A stretch of DNA of 64,000 nucleotides from Methylobacterium sp. CB376. Its GTDB lineage: Bacteria > Pseudomonadota > Alphaproteobacteria > Rhizobiales > Beijerinckiaceae. How positions within the stretch are numbered: position 1 is the first letter of the stretch; each line of letters begins with the position of its first letter. The translations under genes were made by a program, and so were the position numbers. Of the stretch, positions 10,101-15,988 are shown in pieces. The notes beneath the pieces were generated by a model. The model worked only from the letters and a program-made list of their open reading frames with translations, was not told the origin of the DNA and did no database searches. Location: assembly GCF_029714205.1 (NCBI RefSeq), contig NZ_CP121648.1, forward strand, positions 6,326,501-6,390,500, in the 5' to 3' direction.

Positions 10101-11290
10101 ATCTCGCTGCCCGCATCCACGCTCAGCGTCGTGGCGTGCGCCAGCCCGCCCTGGCCCTGGCGCCCGCCCCCGAGCCGCACCCGCCCGCCCCCGGCCGCCC
10201 CCGACACGTCGATCCGCGCCAGGCTCAGCGCCATGGCGGGCGCCGTCGCCACCACGCTCCCGCCCGCACCCGACCGGCCCGCCGCCGCGAGGACGCCGCT
10301 CAGCGCCAGGCTCTCGCCCGCCCGGATCCCGACCCGGCCGCCCCGCGCCCCCGAGGCCTCGATCCGGCCCGCCACCGAAACCTCCCGGCCGCGGATCCGC
10401 ACCCGGCCCCCTTGCGGGCCGCCCGAGGCGTCGAGCCGCGCCGCCGCCCCGACCTCGACCTGCCCGTCCCCGCCCGAGAGCAGGATGGTGCCGCCCCGGG
10501 TCGTGAAGCTGCGCGCCTCCACCACGCCGGACAGGTTCACGGCCTGCCGCGCCATCTCCCGCGCCGCCGCCGCCCGCAGGGTCACGGTGCCGCCCTCGGC
10601 CGAGATCACCCCCGAATGGGCCACCAGCGCGCCCGCGCCCGCCCGCCGCGTCGGCACCGCCACCTGCAGGAACCCGTCCCCGGCGAGGTCCAAAGTCGCC
10701 TCCTCGCCCGAGCCCAGCCCGACCTTGCCGGCCGGCACCGTGATCACGCCGGAATTCGCCACCTCCCCGCCGATCAGCGCCGCGTAGCCGCCGCGGGCGA
10801 TGGTCAGCGTCCCCGCTTGGGTCACCGGCGCCGAGGCGCCCGAGCCCCGGAACGACCGCCGCCCGGCCAGGAAGTCGCCGTCCGTGATGCCCAGCGAGGA
10901 GGCCACGAAGGCCCCCGCCTCGACCCGGCCGGTCGGGGTGATCGCGATGCCGTTCGGGTTGACGAGGTAGACCTGCCCGTTGGCGGTGAGCTGCCCGGCG
11001 ATGGTCGAGGGCGTCGTCCCCGTCACCCGGTTGAGGATCGCCGCCTGCGCGTCCGGCTGCCGGAACTCGACCCGGCCGCCCTGGCCGATCGAGAAACCCT
11101 GCCAGTTCACGATGGCGTTCGGGCTGGCCTGGGTGACGGTGAGGGCGCCGTTCCGCGGCGCGCCGATGCTGACGCTGCCGGCGACGACCTGCCCGCCGCT
11201 CGGCAGGGTCTGGGCCGGGGCCGTCCGGGTCAGGGCCGTGGTGGCCAGCAGCGCGGCGAGGAGGCGGGGGGCGAGGGAGCGCACGGGCAT
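1..11290 (-). CDS. Giant filamentous-haemagglutinin-like exoprotein (TpsA), C-terminus beyond window
   Basis: This is the secreted partner of a two-partner secretion system, exported across the outer membrane by the TpsB encoded just upstream. The frame starts at ATG 11290-11288 and stays open to base 2 (at least 3,763 codons); no stop-bounded ORF exists in this frame. Residues 1-27 form a signal peptide ending in APAQT. A TPS/haemagglutination domain follows, with the motifs NWQGF, VEFRQPDAQAAILNRVTG and VNPNGI. Residues from about 620 to 3,200 are GLUG-type repeats (GGLVG..SG.I.QAYATGSVTG) grouped in modules that each contain LRPIGRWEAA and end near YWDT.TTGQ. An MBG-like segment (MTYGDTPP) and tandem YDG-type repeats follow. 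The TpsB stop is 16 bases upstream, so the two genes form an operon. The role is probably adhesion or biofilm formation, inferred from the family. Large opposite-strand ORFs here share the same codon register and are shadows. Confidence 0.9.
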   Translation of the reverse strand, partial: MPVRSLAPRLLAALLATTALTRTAPAQTLPSGGQVVAGSVSIGAPRNGALTVTQASPNAIVNWQGFSIGQGGRVEFRQPDAQAAILNRVTGTTPSTIAGQLTANGQVYLVNPNGIAITPTGRVEAGAFVASSLGITDGDFLAGRRSFRGSGASAPVTQAGTLTIARGGYAALIGGEVANSGVITVPAGKVGLGSGEEATLDLAGDGFLQVAVPTRRAGAGALVAHSGVISAEGGTVTLRAAAAREMARQAVNLSGVVEARSFTTRGGTILLSGGDGQVEVGAAARLDASGGPQGGRVRIRGREVSVAGRIEASGARGGRVGIRAGESLALSGVLAAAGRSGAGGSVVATAPAMALSLARIDVSGAAGGGRVRLGGGRQGQGGLAHATTLSVDAGSEIRAEATARGAGGDVVLWSDGRTDFSGTIVATGGRLGGDGGAAEVSSKGVLAYRGRTDLTAPAGAAGTLLLDPYDLTISGAADSGLSGFAAAANDSVLSVGTLQTALGSANVTVTTGTGGSQAGDITVADPVTWSGGTTLTLAAARHVAVNANLTGGTGAQIVLRADAAGSGTGTVTFGSGVQATASGGVALYYNPADYATPTNYGPNVGTGTVLSAWMLVNTAQNLQDISKNLSGGYALGRDIDASETAGWNNGSGFAPLGSDTRRFKGLFDGQGHVITGLLINRGGTSNIGLFGVVDGSAAVRNVGLVGGSMTGIGNVGGLVGTNYGSISQASASVSVTGGSALGGLVGANSGSITQAYATGSVTGANTLGGLVGNNAGSISQAYATGSVTGASTVGGLVGNVTSGTITQAYATGSVTGASTVGGLVGNVTSGSIGQAYASGRVMGTDTVGGLVGSLQSGVTVTASYWTTQTTGQGTSAGGMGTGLTTVGARQTSSYTGWNFTTDWYQAGDLRPIGRWEAAQPGADGVIPIATLHQLQLMGANLAGRYRLTADIDAGATMRAAAGADASGVFGPGGFVPVGDYTAPFSGSLDGAGHVITGLTIARSSQSYVGLIGQLAPGGGLTRIGLVGGSVSGSSNVGGLAGSNAGTISQAYSTASVSASRSAAGGLVGYNSGMISQAYATGSVSGWTQIGGLVGYNSGPISQAYATGSVTGSNQIGGLVAYNGGTVSESYASGPLSGTSDIGGLIGTGTGSVTSSYWDTNTTLQASSAGGGTGLTTAQARAQGGYAGWNFTTDWYQTADLRPIGRWEAAPAGADGAIPIATLHQLQLVATNPAGRYRLAADLDARATAGTNAADLWGGGGFVPIGDASTGFAGTFDGGGHAIAGLTINRPTLDNVGLFGVTGAGSLVRGIGLDGGSVTGGSTVGGLVGANSGRITQASATVSVTGTRTVGGLVGYNSGSITQASATGGVTGTRTVGGLVGTNGGSITQAYATGGVTGTRTVGGLVGTNGGSITQAYATGGVTGTSTVGGLVGASAGSILQTYASGHVTGTDGVGGLVGSSNGTVLASFWDTETTGQAASAGGSGATGLTTASARQAASYADWNFTTDWYQAGDLRPIGRWEAAQPGADGTALITNLHQLQLVAANLAGSYVLAADLDASATAGAGAADIWGPGGFVPIGTPSARFTGLFDGRGGVIRGLTINRPSINVVGLFTATGAGSLVRGIGLVGGSVTGGLTVGGLVGTNSGSITQAYATVSVTGTRNVGGLVGYNSGSITQASATGRVTGGVNVGGLVGFNSGAIRQTYASGRVTGTGGVGGLVGSSNGTVLASFWDTETTGQAASAGGSGAAGLTPASARQAASYAGWNFTMDWYQAGDLRPIGRWEAAQPGADGVIPISTLHQLQLMGTNLAGRYRLTADIDAGATMKAAAGADASEVFGPGGFVPVGDETAPFSGSLDGAGHVVTGLTIARPSQDAVGLIGKLASGGGLTRIGLVGGSVSGSSQVGSLVGTNSGTISQAYSTASVSGSQTGSQVGGLVGFSRGWISQAYATGSVSGTSKVGGLVGYNSATISQAYASGSVTGDSFVGGLVGGNAGGSIQQTYASGRVTGGVGVGGLLGFSMGNVSSSFWDTESTGQATSAGGSGASGLTTASARQAASYAGWNFTTDWYQAGDLRPIGRWEAAQPGADGPALITTLHQLQLVAANLAGSYALAADLDAGATAGADAADIWGPGGFVPLGGSAAGFSGRFDGRGRAISGLTINTPTSDFVGLFGAVSAAGRVARIGLAGSRIIGRDKVGALAGSSDGTIFQASATGRVSGGTGVGGLVGSSSGRIAQASATGSVYGSGTSVGGLVGAVTAGTLSQAYATGEVTGGADVGGLVGSNGGSIAQSYASGLVVALADPSKAGGLVGTGTGSVTSSYWDTNTTLQASSAGGGTGLTTAQARDQGGYAGWNFTSDWYQAADLRPIGRWEAAQPGADGPALITNLHQLQLVAANLAGSYALAADLDASATAGAVAADIWGPGGFVPIGTPSARFSGLFDGRGGVIRGLTINRPTLDNVSLFGVTGPGSLVRGIGLDGGSVTGRSNVGGLAGKNVAGTITQVYASGSVTGDTFVGGLVGTTSGSITQVFATGSVTGASYVGGLVGYTSGGGITQAYATGSVTGSKNVGGLVGYAGGSITQAYASGRVTGDSAVGGLVGAGSGAPITASFWDTETTGQATSIGGSGATGLTTAQARDQGSYAGWNFTTDWYQTADLRPIGLWEAAQPGADGAIPIATLHQLQLVATNPAGRYRLAADLDARATAGTNAADLWGGGGFVPIWGGSTGFAGTFDGRGHVIAGLTINRPTMEAVGLFSVVQSGATVSNVGLVGGSVTGGDTVGGLVGANSGRITQAYVTASVTGGRTVGGFVGSNSGTIAQAYAAGSVTGSSAVGGFVGNNWNGLVTQAYAAGSVTGNTTVGGFAGSNRRTLTQVYATGRVTANNLSGGLVGSSGGTVLASFWDTETTGQAISAGGSGARGLTTAQARDQGSYAGWNFTRDWYQAGDLRPIGRWEAAQPGADGIATVTNLHQLQLVNVNLAGSYALAGDLDAGATAGATASDIWGSGGFVPLGNGMGPFTGRFDGRDHRIAGLTINAPSTSSAGLFGIIGPTGEVRSVGLAGGGVSAAGDAGGLAGTNKGFVTKVFADITARASTYGRAGGLVGSNAGSGALRAVYATGAVSGSDLIGGLVGSNAGIIIQAYATGRVSARSAAGGLVGINSGTIQQAYATGSVTGGTTPDAPVGGLVGTNAGAIRQTYATGSVTGTSTVGGLVGSLRSGATVTASYWDTEATGQATSAGGMGTGLTTAQMLDTPGTAGGFTATATAVGWDFTTVWARPNASAAQSSDGKTHTAELYATSGVVALDASASMTYGDTPPTLAPTVYGSGSVFGNVVSALPSVTSSVTAQSNAGTYAIGLSGGSGTSWGGRTTRFVSPGSVTVDPKTLTVSLTGSVTKTYDGSASASLTGLGLNIVSGRIGQDDVQVAGASASYADAKAGAGKSVTVSGLTLSGAAAGNYTLGTTNQVSAAIGSIDKATLAVSLTGVARKTYDGSASAGLTGLGFDLGSSRIGQDDVQVAGASAVYADAKAGTGKSVTVSGLTLSGVDADNYTLAAPTASAAIGTIDRATLAVSLTGSASKTYDGRTSAGLTGLGLNIVSGRIGQDDVQVAGASASYADAKAGAGKSVTVSGLTLSGADADNYTLAAPTASAAIGTIDKATLTVSLTGVARKTYDGRASAGLTGLGFDLGSSRLGQDDVQVAGASAVYADAKAGTGKSVTVSGLTLSGADAANYTLGSTSQVQGTVGTIDKATLAVSLTGVARKTYDGRTS
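1640..9400 (-). repeat. About eight tandem GLUG modules inside the exoprotein gene
   Basis: The block encoding LRPIGRWEAA occurs near 2450, 3320, 4190, 5060, 5955, 6735, 7680 and 8555, a period of about 0.79-0.94 kb. Each module reads, in coding order: GWNFTTDWYQ, LRPIGRWEAA, a conserved LHQLQL stretch, an FDG/LDG..GVI.GL.I.R segment, then several 24-26 residue GLUG repeats and YWDT. Module length differs by the number of GLUG units (from three to about six). A 78-base unit is duplicated almost exactly at 7071-7148 and 7149-7226. Another unit is duplicated with an 81-base period at 8803 and 8884. Confidence 0.85.
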
Positions 11291-11306
11291 CGGCGGGCTC
11301 GTTCGA

Positions 11307-13151
11307 TCAGAATTGCAGGGTGACGCTGAAGGTGACGCGGTCCTCGGCGGGCAGCCGGTCGGAGCGCGCGGAGCGGCCGTATTCGAGGCTGGCGCTCAGG
11401 TTGGTGAAGCTCGCCTGCGGCGAGGCCGCGAGCCGGAGCCCCAGCCCGTAGGAGGCGCCCCGCACCATCGGCCGCTCCAGGGAGGTCGGGCGCTGCTGGC
11501 GCACCAGCCCGAAGGCCCCGAAGCCGTAGGGCGTCGCGACCAGCCCCGCCGCGGCGCTCTCCGCCTCCTGGAAGCCCGTGCCGAGCTGGGCCGGCAGCGA
11601 GGGCAGGCGGAACGGCATCGGGACCGAGGCCACGAAGGGGAATTGCACCTCCCCGCGCAGCACGTAGCCCTCGTCGCCCTGGAACAGGCCGGAATCGAAC
11701 GAGGACAGGCCCGACAGGCTGGCGATGCCGAATTGCTCGGCCCGCGGCAGGGCCTGGTTGAACGAGGTCTGGGCCCGGGCCCTGAGGTCGAGGGCGAGGT
11801 GCTCGGCCAGGGGCTGCGCGAGGCCGAGGCTCGCCTCCAGCTTCTGGAAGTCCGGCCGCGCGCCCTGGCGCGAGAGCGGCACCACGCCCGGCCCGGGCAG
11901 GGGCGCCGCCCGGGCGCCGAGCCCGTCGAGGCCGAAGGAGCCGGTCAGGCGCGCCGTCAGGACGCCGTCCGTGGGCAGGACCCAGAGCGCGTCGCCGCTC
12001 GCCCGGGCGACCCGCAGCCGGTCGAGGCTGAACGGGGCCTCGATCGGCCGGATGACCGTGAGGCGCTCCTCCTGCGCGTCGAAGCTCGCCTCGGCGGCGA
12101 GGGTGAGGTCGCGCGCGCGGATCAGCGGGTAGCGCAGCCGCGCGGAGTAGCGCGAGAAGTCCGAGGTGAAGGCCGGGTTGCCGGGGCGCGGCTTGGCGGT
12201 GGTGCGCGCATCCGTGGCCTCCAGGTTGAGGGTGAGGCCGTCGCCGCCGAGGGGCAGGATCAGGCCGGCGGCCAGCGACCGGTTGAGCGGCCGCGGCGAG
12301 AACAGGCTGGCCTGGCCGGCCGGGATCGCGGCGCCGCCGGCGCGCAGGTAGAGCTGCTCGCCGTGGCCGGTGGGCGAGTTCATCTCCAGGCCGAGGCTCG
12401 CCGGGTTCCGCCCGAGCGCGTCCGAGAGGGTGTTGTCGACGCCGACCATCCCGGTGACGGGCTTGTAGCGCGCCTCGACCACCAGGATGCTGGAGCCCGG
12501 GGCGGTGCCGGGGGCGAGGGTGGAGCGCAGCACCGTGCCGGGGGTGTCGCCGGCCAGCATCAGCCCGCGCTCGATCTCGGCGAGGCGCAGGCCGCGGCGC
12601 CCGGCCAGGGGGGCGAGGAGGGCGGCGACGCGGTCGCGGATCTCGGGCGGGAGGGCGGCGGTGTCGATCCGCTCCAGGGTGCCGTCGATCACGACGAGCC
12701 GCAGCGCGCCGCCGTCGCGGAGCGCCTGGGCGGGCAGCACCACCCGCACCAGGGCGTATCCCTCGGCGGCGTAGGCCTGTTCGAGGTCGCGGGCGGCCGC
12801 GAAGATCTGCGCCAGGGTGACGGGGCCGGCGGCGAGCCGGTCGGCGAGGGCGCGGGTGGCGCCCTCCAGGGCCGGCAGGGTGCCCTCGGCCGCGACGGCG
12901 CCGAGGCGGACCGAGACGCGCTCGGCGCCCGGCGGCGCCTCGGGCCCGGCCCCTTCCGGGATGACGAGGCCCGCCCCGCGGGCCTGGGGGGCGGGGCGGA
13001 AGGACGGCGGCGTGATCTGCGAGGCGGTCTGGGCGCGGGCCGGGACGAGGCCCGCCGCCGCGGCCGCGAGCGCCCCGATCGCCATCGCCGGCCACGGCCC
13101 GGCCCGACCGGCGACCGCTGCCCGCCCGCGCGCCGTCGAATCCTGCATCAT
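11307..13151 (-). CDS. TpsB / ShlB-FhaC family two-partner secretion transporter
   Basis: This is the outer-membrane beta-barrel that exports the giant exoprotein encoded directly downstream. An N-terminal signal peptide (AAAAAGLVPARAQ) is followed by a POTRA region (SVRLGAVAAEGTLPALEG; a second repeat near residues 130-200) and a ShlB-type barrel. The barrel ends in VTFSVTLQF with the terminal phenylalanine typical of outer-membrane barrels. The open frame extends to 13307, but the ATG pair at 13151-13146 was chosen because it precedes the signal peptide directly and has a purine-rich GGGGTGGG stretch upstream. That start gives about 614 residues, normal for the family. The gene lies 16 bases upstream of the exoprotein gene on the same strand, the usual TPS operon order. 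The family assignment is firm; the exact start is less so. Confidence 0.88.
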   Translation of the reverse strand: MMQDSTARGRAAVAGRAGPWPAMAIGALAAAAAGLVPARAQTASQITPPSFRPAPQARGAGLVIPEGAGPEAPPGAERVSVRLGAVAAEGTLPALEGATRALADRLAAGPVTLAQIFAAARDLEQAYAAEGYALVRVVLPAQALRDGGALRLVVIDGTLERIDTAALPPEIRDRVAALLAPLAGRRGLRLAEIERGLMLAGDTPGTVLRSTLAPGTAPGSSILVVEARYKPVTGMVGVDNTLSDALGRNPASLGLEMNSPTGHGEQLYLRAGGAAIPAGQASLFSPRPLNRSLAAGLILPLGGDGLTLNLEATDARTTAKPRPGNPAFTSDFSRYSARLRYPLIRARDLTLAAEASFDAQEERLTVIRPIEAPFSLDRLRVARASGDALWVLPTDGVLTARLTGSFGLDGLGARAAPLPGPGVVPLSRQGARPDFQKLEASLGLAQPLAEHLALDLRARAQTSFNQALPRAEQFGIASLSGLSSFDSGLFQGDEGYVLRGEVQFPFVASVPMPFRLPSLPAQLGTGFQEAESAAAGLVATPYGFGAFGLVRQQRPTSLERPMVRGASYGLGLRLAASPQASFTNLSASLEYGRSARSDRLPAEDRVTFSVTLQF

Positions 13152-13977
13152 GATGCCCACCCCGAGTAGATTGTCCGGCCGACCAGCGTTTCCGATCGGT
13201 GCACCGCCTTGGATTATCTCGCGATCGGCCCGATCAGACCGGAGCAAGCGGGGAAATATTCCTGTCATTATCGTAATTCTTGACCGAATATCCGGACCGA
13301 GAGGCACTCGCCTGCGATGCGAGCCGCGTCGAAAGCAGGGTTCTCATAGCTTCTTACTCTACGCAAGATTCCTTAACGTCAAGCGCGGCCGGAGCCCGGC
13401 GGGATCGCCGCAAAGGCGCCGGGTGCGGCTTCGCGAACACACCCCGCGCGGTTGCGAGGACCCGGCGGCGCCCGCGGGGCGATCCGCGGCGGCGCCCGGC
13501 GGGACCGGCTCGGCCGGGCCGCGCGCGGGCCGGGCGGGATCGTCCGGCTTCGGTCGTGCGGGAGCGGTGCGCCGCGCTCGGGCGTTCTCTCGGCCTCGGG
13601 GGGCTTGGTTCCGATCTGCGCGGGATGGGTGCCGGACGGAGTCCCGGTGGGCGGTCCGGCCCGACCTTCGGCTCGGCGAGACCTCCGGCCAAGGCTCTCC
13701 CCTGTCCCGCACGACCGGACCGGAGGGGAGGGGGGCCGGGACTCGGCGCAGGCGGCCGCGAAGCGTCCGTGTGCCCGCACCGCTACGGATCAATCGACAA
13801 TCTTACCGTTCAAGTCTTGTGCCGATCACAATTTCAGAAGATCACCGCACGTCACGCGCGGCATCCCCATCCGTCCCGCCTCGCGGTCGGTTCCTGGAAG
13901 CAGATCCGAGCCGGACAGGTCCTCGCCATTCGGTCGAGCGGAGTGGTCGTGCCGGAGACCGAAAGATCTCCGACCCG
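13152..13977. other. Gene-free region, leader of the TPS operon
   Basis: This stretch of about 825 bases has no convincing coding frame; the short ORFs on both strands are arginine/proline-rich by-products of GC bias. Two patches are clearly AT-richer than the surroundings, 13235-13390 and 13790-13860. The first is the natural site for the promoter of the tpsB-tpsA operon; on the minus strand it contains ACGATAATG, a possible -10 element, about 130 bases before the tpsB start. No recognisable repeat or RNA gene was seen. Confidence 0.5.
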
Positions 13978-14706
13978 TCAGGAGAGATGCTCCGGCCGCA
14001 GGCGGCCGTCGTGGAGCGCGCTCGCGACCAGGATCCCGGCGGCGCCCGCCGCGCGCAGACCCGCCAGATCCTCCGGGCCGCGCAGACCCCCGGCGGCGTA
14101 GAGCCGGGCCGCGGGCGCCCGCGCCCGCACCGCCGCGATCCCGGCGAGGTCCGGCCCCGCCCCGCTCCCGACCCGCCCGAGCGCCATCACGATGATCTCG
14201 GACGGCCACAGGGACGGATCCTCGTGCAGGGCGGCCGGGCCGAGCGGCGCGCCGTCCCGACTGTCGAGGGACAGGATCGCCGCGTCGCCGAGGCGGCGCA
14301 CGAGGTCCGGATCGCCCTGGCTCTCGCTGCCGAGCACCGGCCGGCCGAGCCCCGCCTCCAGGAAGGCGGCGACCGCCGCCTCGCCGGCGAAGCCGGCATC
14401 GACCCACAATTCCACCCCGGGCGCGGCCGCCGCGACGGCGCGCAGCGCCGCGCGGTCGGGCGGCGCGCCCTCCATGATCGCGTCGAGATCCGCCACGTAG
14501 AGCCGGCGCGCCGGCCAGGCGGCGAGGAGCCCGGCCGCCACCGCGCCCGGATCCGCGCTCGCGCTCAGCGGCGTGCGGATCGGCGCATAGGCGTGGCGCT
14601 CGCCGGCCCGCGCCCGCACCACCTGCCCGCGCCGCAGGTCGAGGACCGGGATGATCGCGACCGGCTCCCGGCCCGCGATCGGGCTTGCGCCCGCGCCCCC
14701 GCTCAT
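13978..14706 (-). CDS. HisA/HisF-related TIM-barrel protein, C1-cofactor pathway type
   Basis: This 242-residue protein has the HisA/HisF fold: the first beta-strand reads AIIPVLDLRRGQVV, strand 2 reads LYVADLDAI, and a C-terminal strand reads YAAGGLRG followed by GILVASALHDG. It diverges from true HisA in the phosphate-binding loops. Proteins of this type (a HisA/HisF-related family of methanogens and methylotrophs) occur with tetrahydromethanopterin and methanofuran genes. Its neighbour, transcribed divergently 41 bases away, is an MfnF-type protein, which supports a role in synthesis of the C1-carrier cofactor rather than histidine. ATG 14706 was chosen because it leaves the short divergent gap. 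The reaction is unknown to me; the family is reasonably sure. Confidence 0.75.
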   Translation of the reverse strand: MSGGAGASPIAGREPVAIIPVLDLRRGQVVRARAGERHAYAPIRTPLSASADPGAVAAGLLAAWPARRLYVADLDAIMEGAPPDRAALRAVAAAAPGVELWVDAGFAGEAAVAAFLEAGLGRPVLGSESQGDPDLVRRLGDAAILSLDSRDGAPLGPAALHEDPSLWPSEIIVMALGRVGSGAGPDLAGIAAVRARAPAARLYAAGGLRGPEDLAGLRAAGAAGILVASALHDGRLRPEHLS

Positions 14707-14747
14707 GCCACCCCGGCCCCGGTTCCCACCCGCCGCGAGACCTGCCC

Positions 14748-15809
14748 GTGTCCCTGCCGCATGATTCCGCCTCCGCCGCCCGCATCATCGGCTGGGACCT
14801 CGGCGGGGTGCATGTCAAGGCGGCGCTGGTGGAGGAGGGCGCCGTGCGGGCGGTGGTCCAGGCGCCGTGCCCGCTCTGGCGCGGGCTCTCCGCCCTCGAC
14901 GCGGCGCTCGCCGGCCTGCCGGACTGGGCGCGGGGCCCCGCGCACCACGCCGTCACCATGACGGGCGAACTCACCGACTGCTTCGCCGACCGGGCCGACG
15001 GGGTGGCGCAGCTCGCCGCCTGGGCGGACCGGTCGCTCTCCGGCCCGGTCGCGATCTATGCCGGGCGGTCGGGCTTCGTCGCGCCCGAGGCGGCGGCCCC
15101 GGCCGCGGCGGAGATCGCCAGCGCCAATTGGTACGCCACCGCCGCCCTGGTCGGCCGCCTCGTCCCGGAGGCGCTGCTCGTCGATATCGGCTCGACCACG
15201 GCCGACCTGATCCCGGTCGCGGCCGGGCAGCCCGCCGCGCGCGGCTACAGCGACGCGGAGCGGCTGGAGACCGGCGAGCTGGTCTATACCGGCGTCGTGC
15301 GCACGCCGCTCCTCGCCCTGAGCCCCTGGGCGCCCTTCCGCGGCCGCCGCACCGCCCTGATGGCCGAGACCTTCGCGGCGACCGGCGACGTGCACCGGCT
15401 GCTCGGCGACCTGCCCGCCGAGGAGGACCAGCAGGACACGATGGACCTCAAGGGCAAGTCGCGGCCCGAGACCGAGACGCGGCTCGCCCGCATGATCGGG
15501 CGCGACCGCCACGAGGGCAGCCCCGCCGATTGGAGCCGCCTCGCCGGCCACTTCGCGGAGGCGCAGCTGCGCCTCCTGCACGACGCGGCCGCCGTGATCC
15601 TCTCGCGCGGCGACCTGCCGGCGCGGGCGCCGGTGATCGCCTGCGGGGCGGGCCGCTTCGTCGCGACGCGCCTCGCCGCCCGGCTCGGGCGCCCGGTTCG
15701 GGACCTCGCCGACCTGATCGCCCCGCACCTCGCGGCGGGCGCCGAGGCCTGGGCCTCGACCTGCGGGCCGGCGGTCGCGGTGGCGTGGCTGGCGCGGCCG
15801 GCCGGCTGA
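14748..15809 (+). CDS. Hydantoinase/oxoprolinase-family protein, H4MPT-linked C1 transfer pathway (MfnF-like)
   Basis: This is an ASKHA-fold protein of about 353 residues. The N-terminus has IIGWDLGGVHVKAAL (nucleotide-binding loop), the middle HHAVTMTGELTDCF, then LVDIGSTTADLIPV (second phosphate loop), and the C-terminus VIACGAGRFVATRLA. This pattern fits the family called H4MPT-linked C1 transfer pathway protein, shared by methanogens and methylotrophs. Its archaeal relatives include MfnF, which couples the furan and tyramine parts of methanofuran. A role in methylofuran synthesis is therefore inferred. The open frame reaches back to 14685, but GTG 14748 (SLPHDSASAARIIGWD) avoids overlap with the divergent gene and places the conserved domain near the N-terminus. 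The short gap suggests shared control of both genes. Confidence 0.75.
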   Translation: MSLPHDSASAARIIGWDLGGVHVKAALVEEGAVRAVVQAPCPLWRGLSALDAALAGLPDWARGPAHHAVTMTGELTDCFADRADGVAQLAAWADRSLSGPVAIYAGRSGFVAPEAAAPAAAEIASANWYATAALVGRLVPEALLVDIGSTTADLIPVAAGQPAARGYSDAERLETGELVYTGVVRTPLLALSPWAPFRGRRTALMAETFAATGDVHRLLGDLPAEEDQQDTMDLKGKSRPETETRLARMIGRDRHEGSPADWSRLAGHFAEAQLRLLHDAAAVILSRGDLPARAPVIACGAGRFVATRLAARLGRPVRDLADLIAPHLAAGAEAWASTCGPAVAVAWLARPAG

Positions 15810-15837
15810 GCGGGGCCGCCCGTCATCCCCTGCCCGG

Positions 15838-15988
15838 CCGTGATCGTCCGGACAGCGGATGACAAGCCCGCGCGGCGCGTGAGCGAAACCGAAATCCGCA
15901 TTGCGAAGCAATCCATCGGATTTCGTATGGCAAGCCCGCGCGGCGCGTGAGCGAAGCCGAGTTTCGCATGGCGACGCAAGCCGTCGGA
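15838..15988 (+). repeat. Two cores of a dispersed intergenic repeat family
   Basis: Cores lie at about 15864-15900 and 15931-15988. Each holds CCCGCGCGGCGCGTGAGCGA followed by AAACCGAAATCCGCA or AGCCGAGTTTCGCATGG, and the second ends in GCGACGCAAGCCGTCGGAT. The sequence GATCGTCCGGACAGCG before the first core reappears at the stem of the palindrome at 60991-61034. The same cores occur at 33601, 60267, 61033 and 61101, always on the plus strand and always between genes. The second core runs into the 3' end of the GGDEF/EAL gene. Confidence 0.8.

Noticed and set aside
1433..11323. Two very long plus-strand ORFs (1433-5221 and 5378-11323)
   Set aside because: They are in the antisense codon register of the exoprotein gene, have Asp/Ala/Gly/Arg-rich composition without domains, and the sense strand carries clear TPS, GLUG and YDG motifs.
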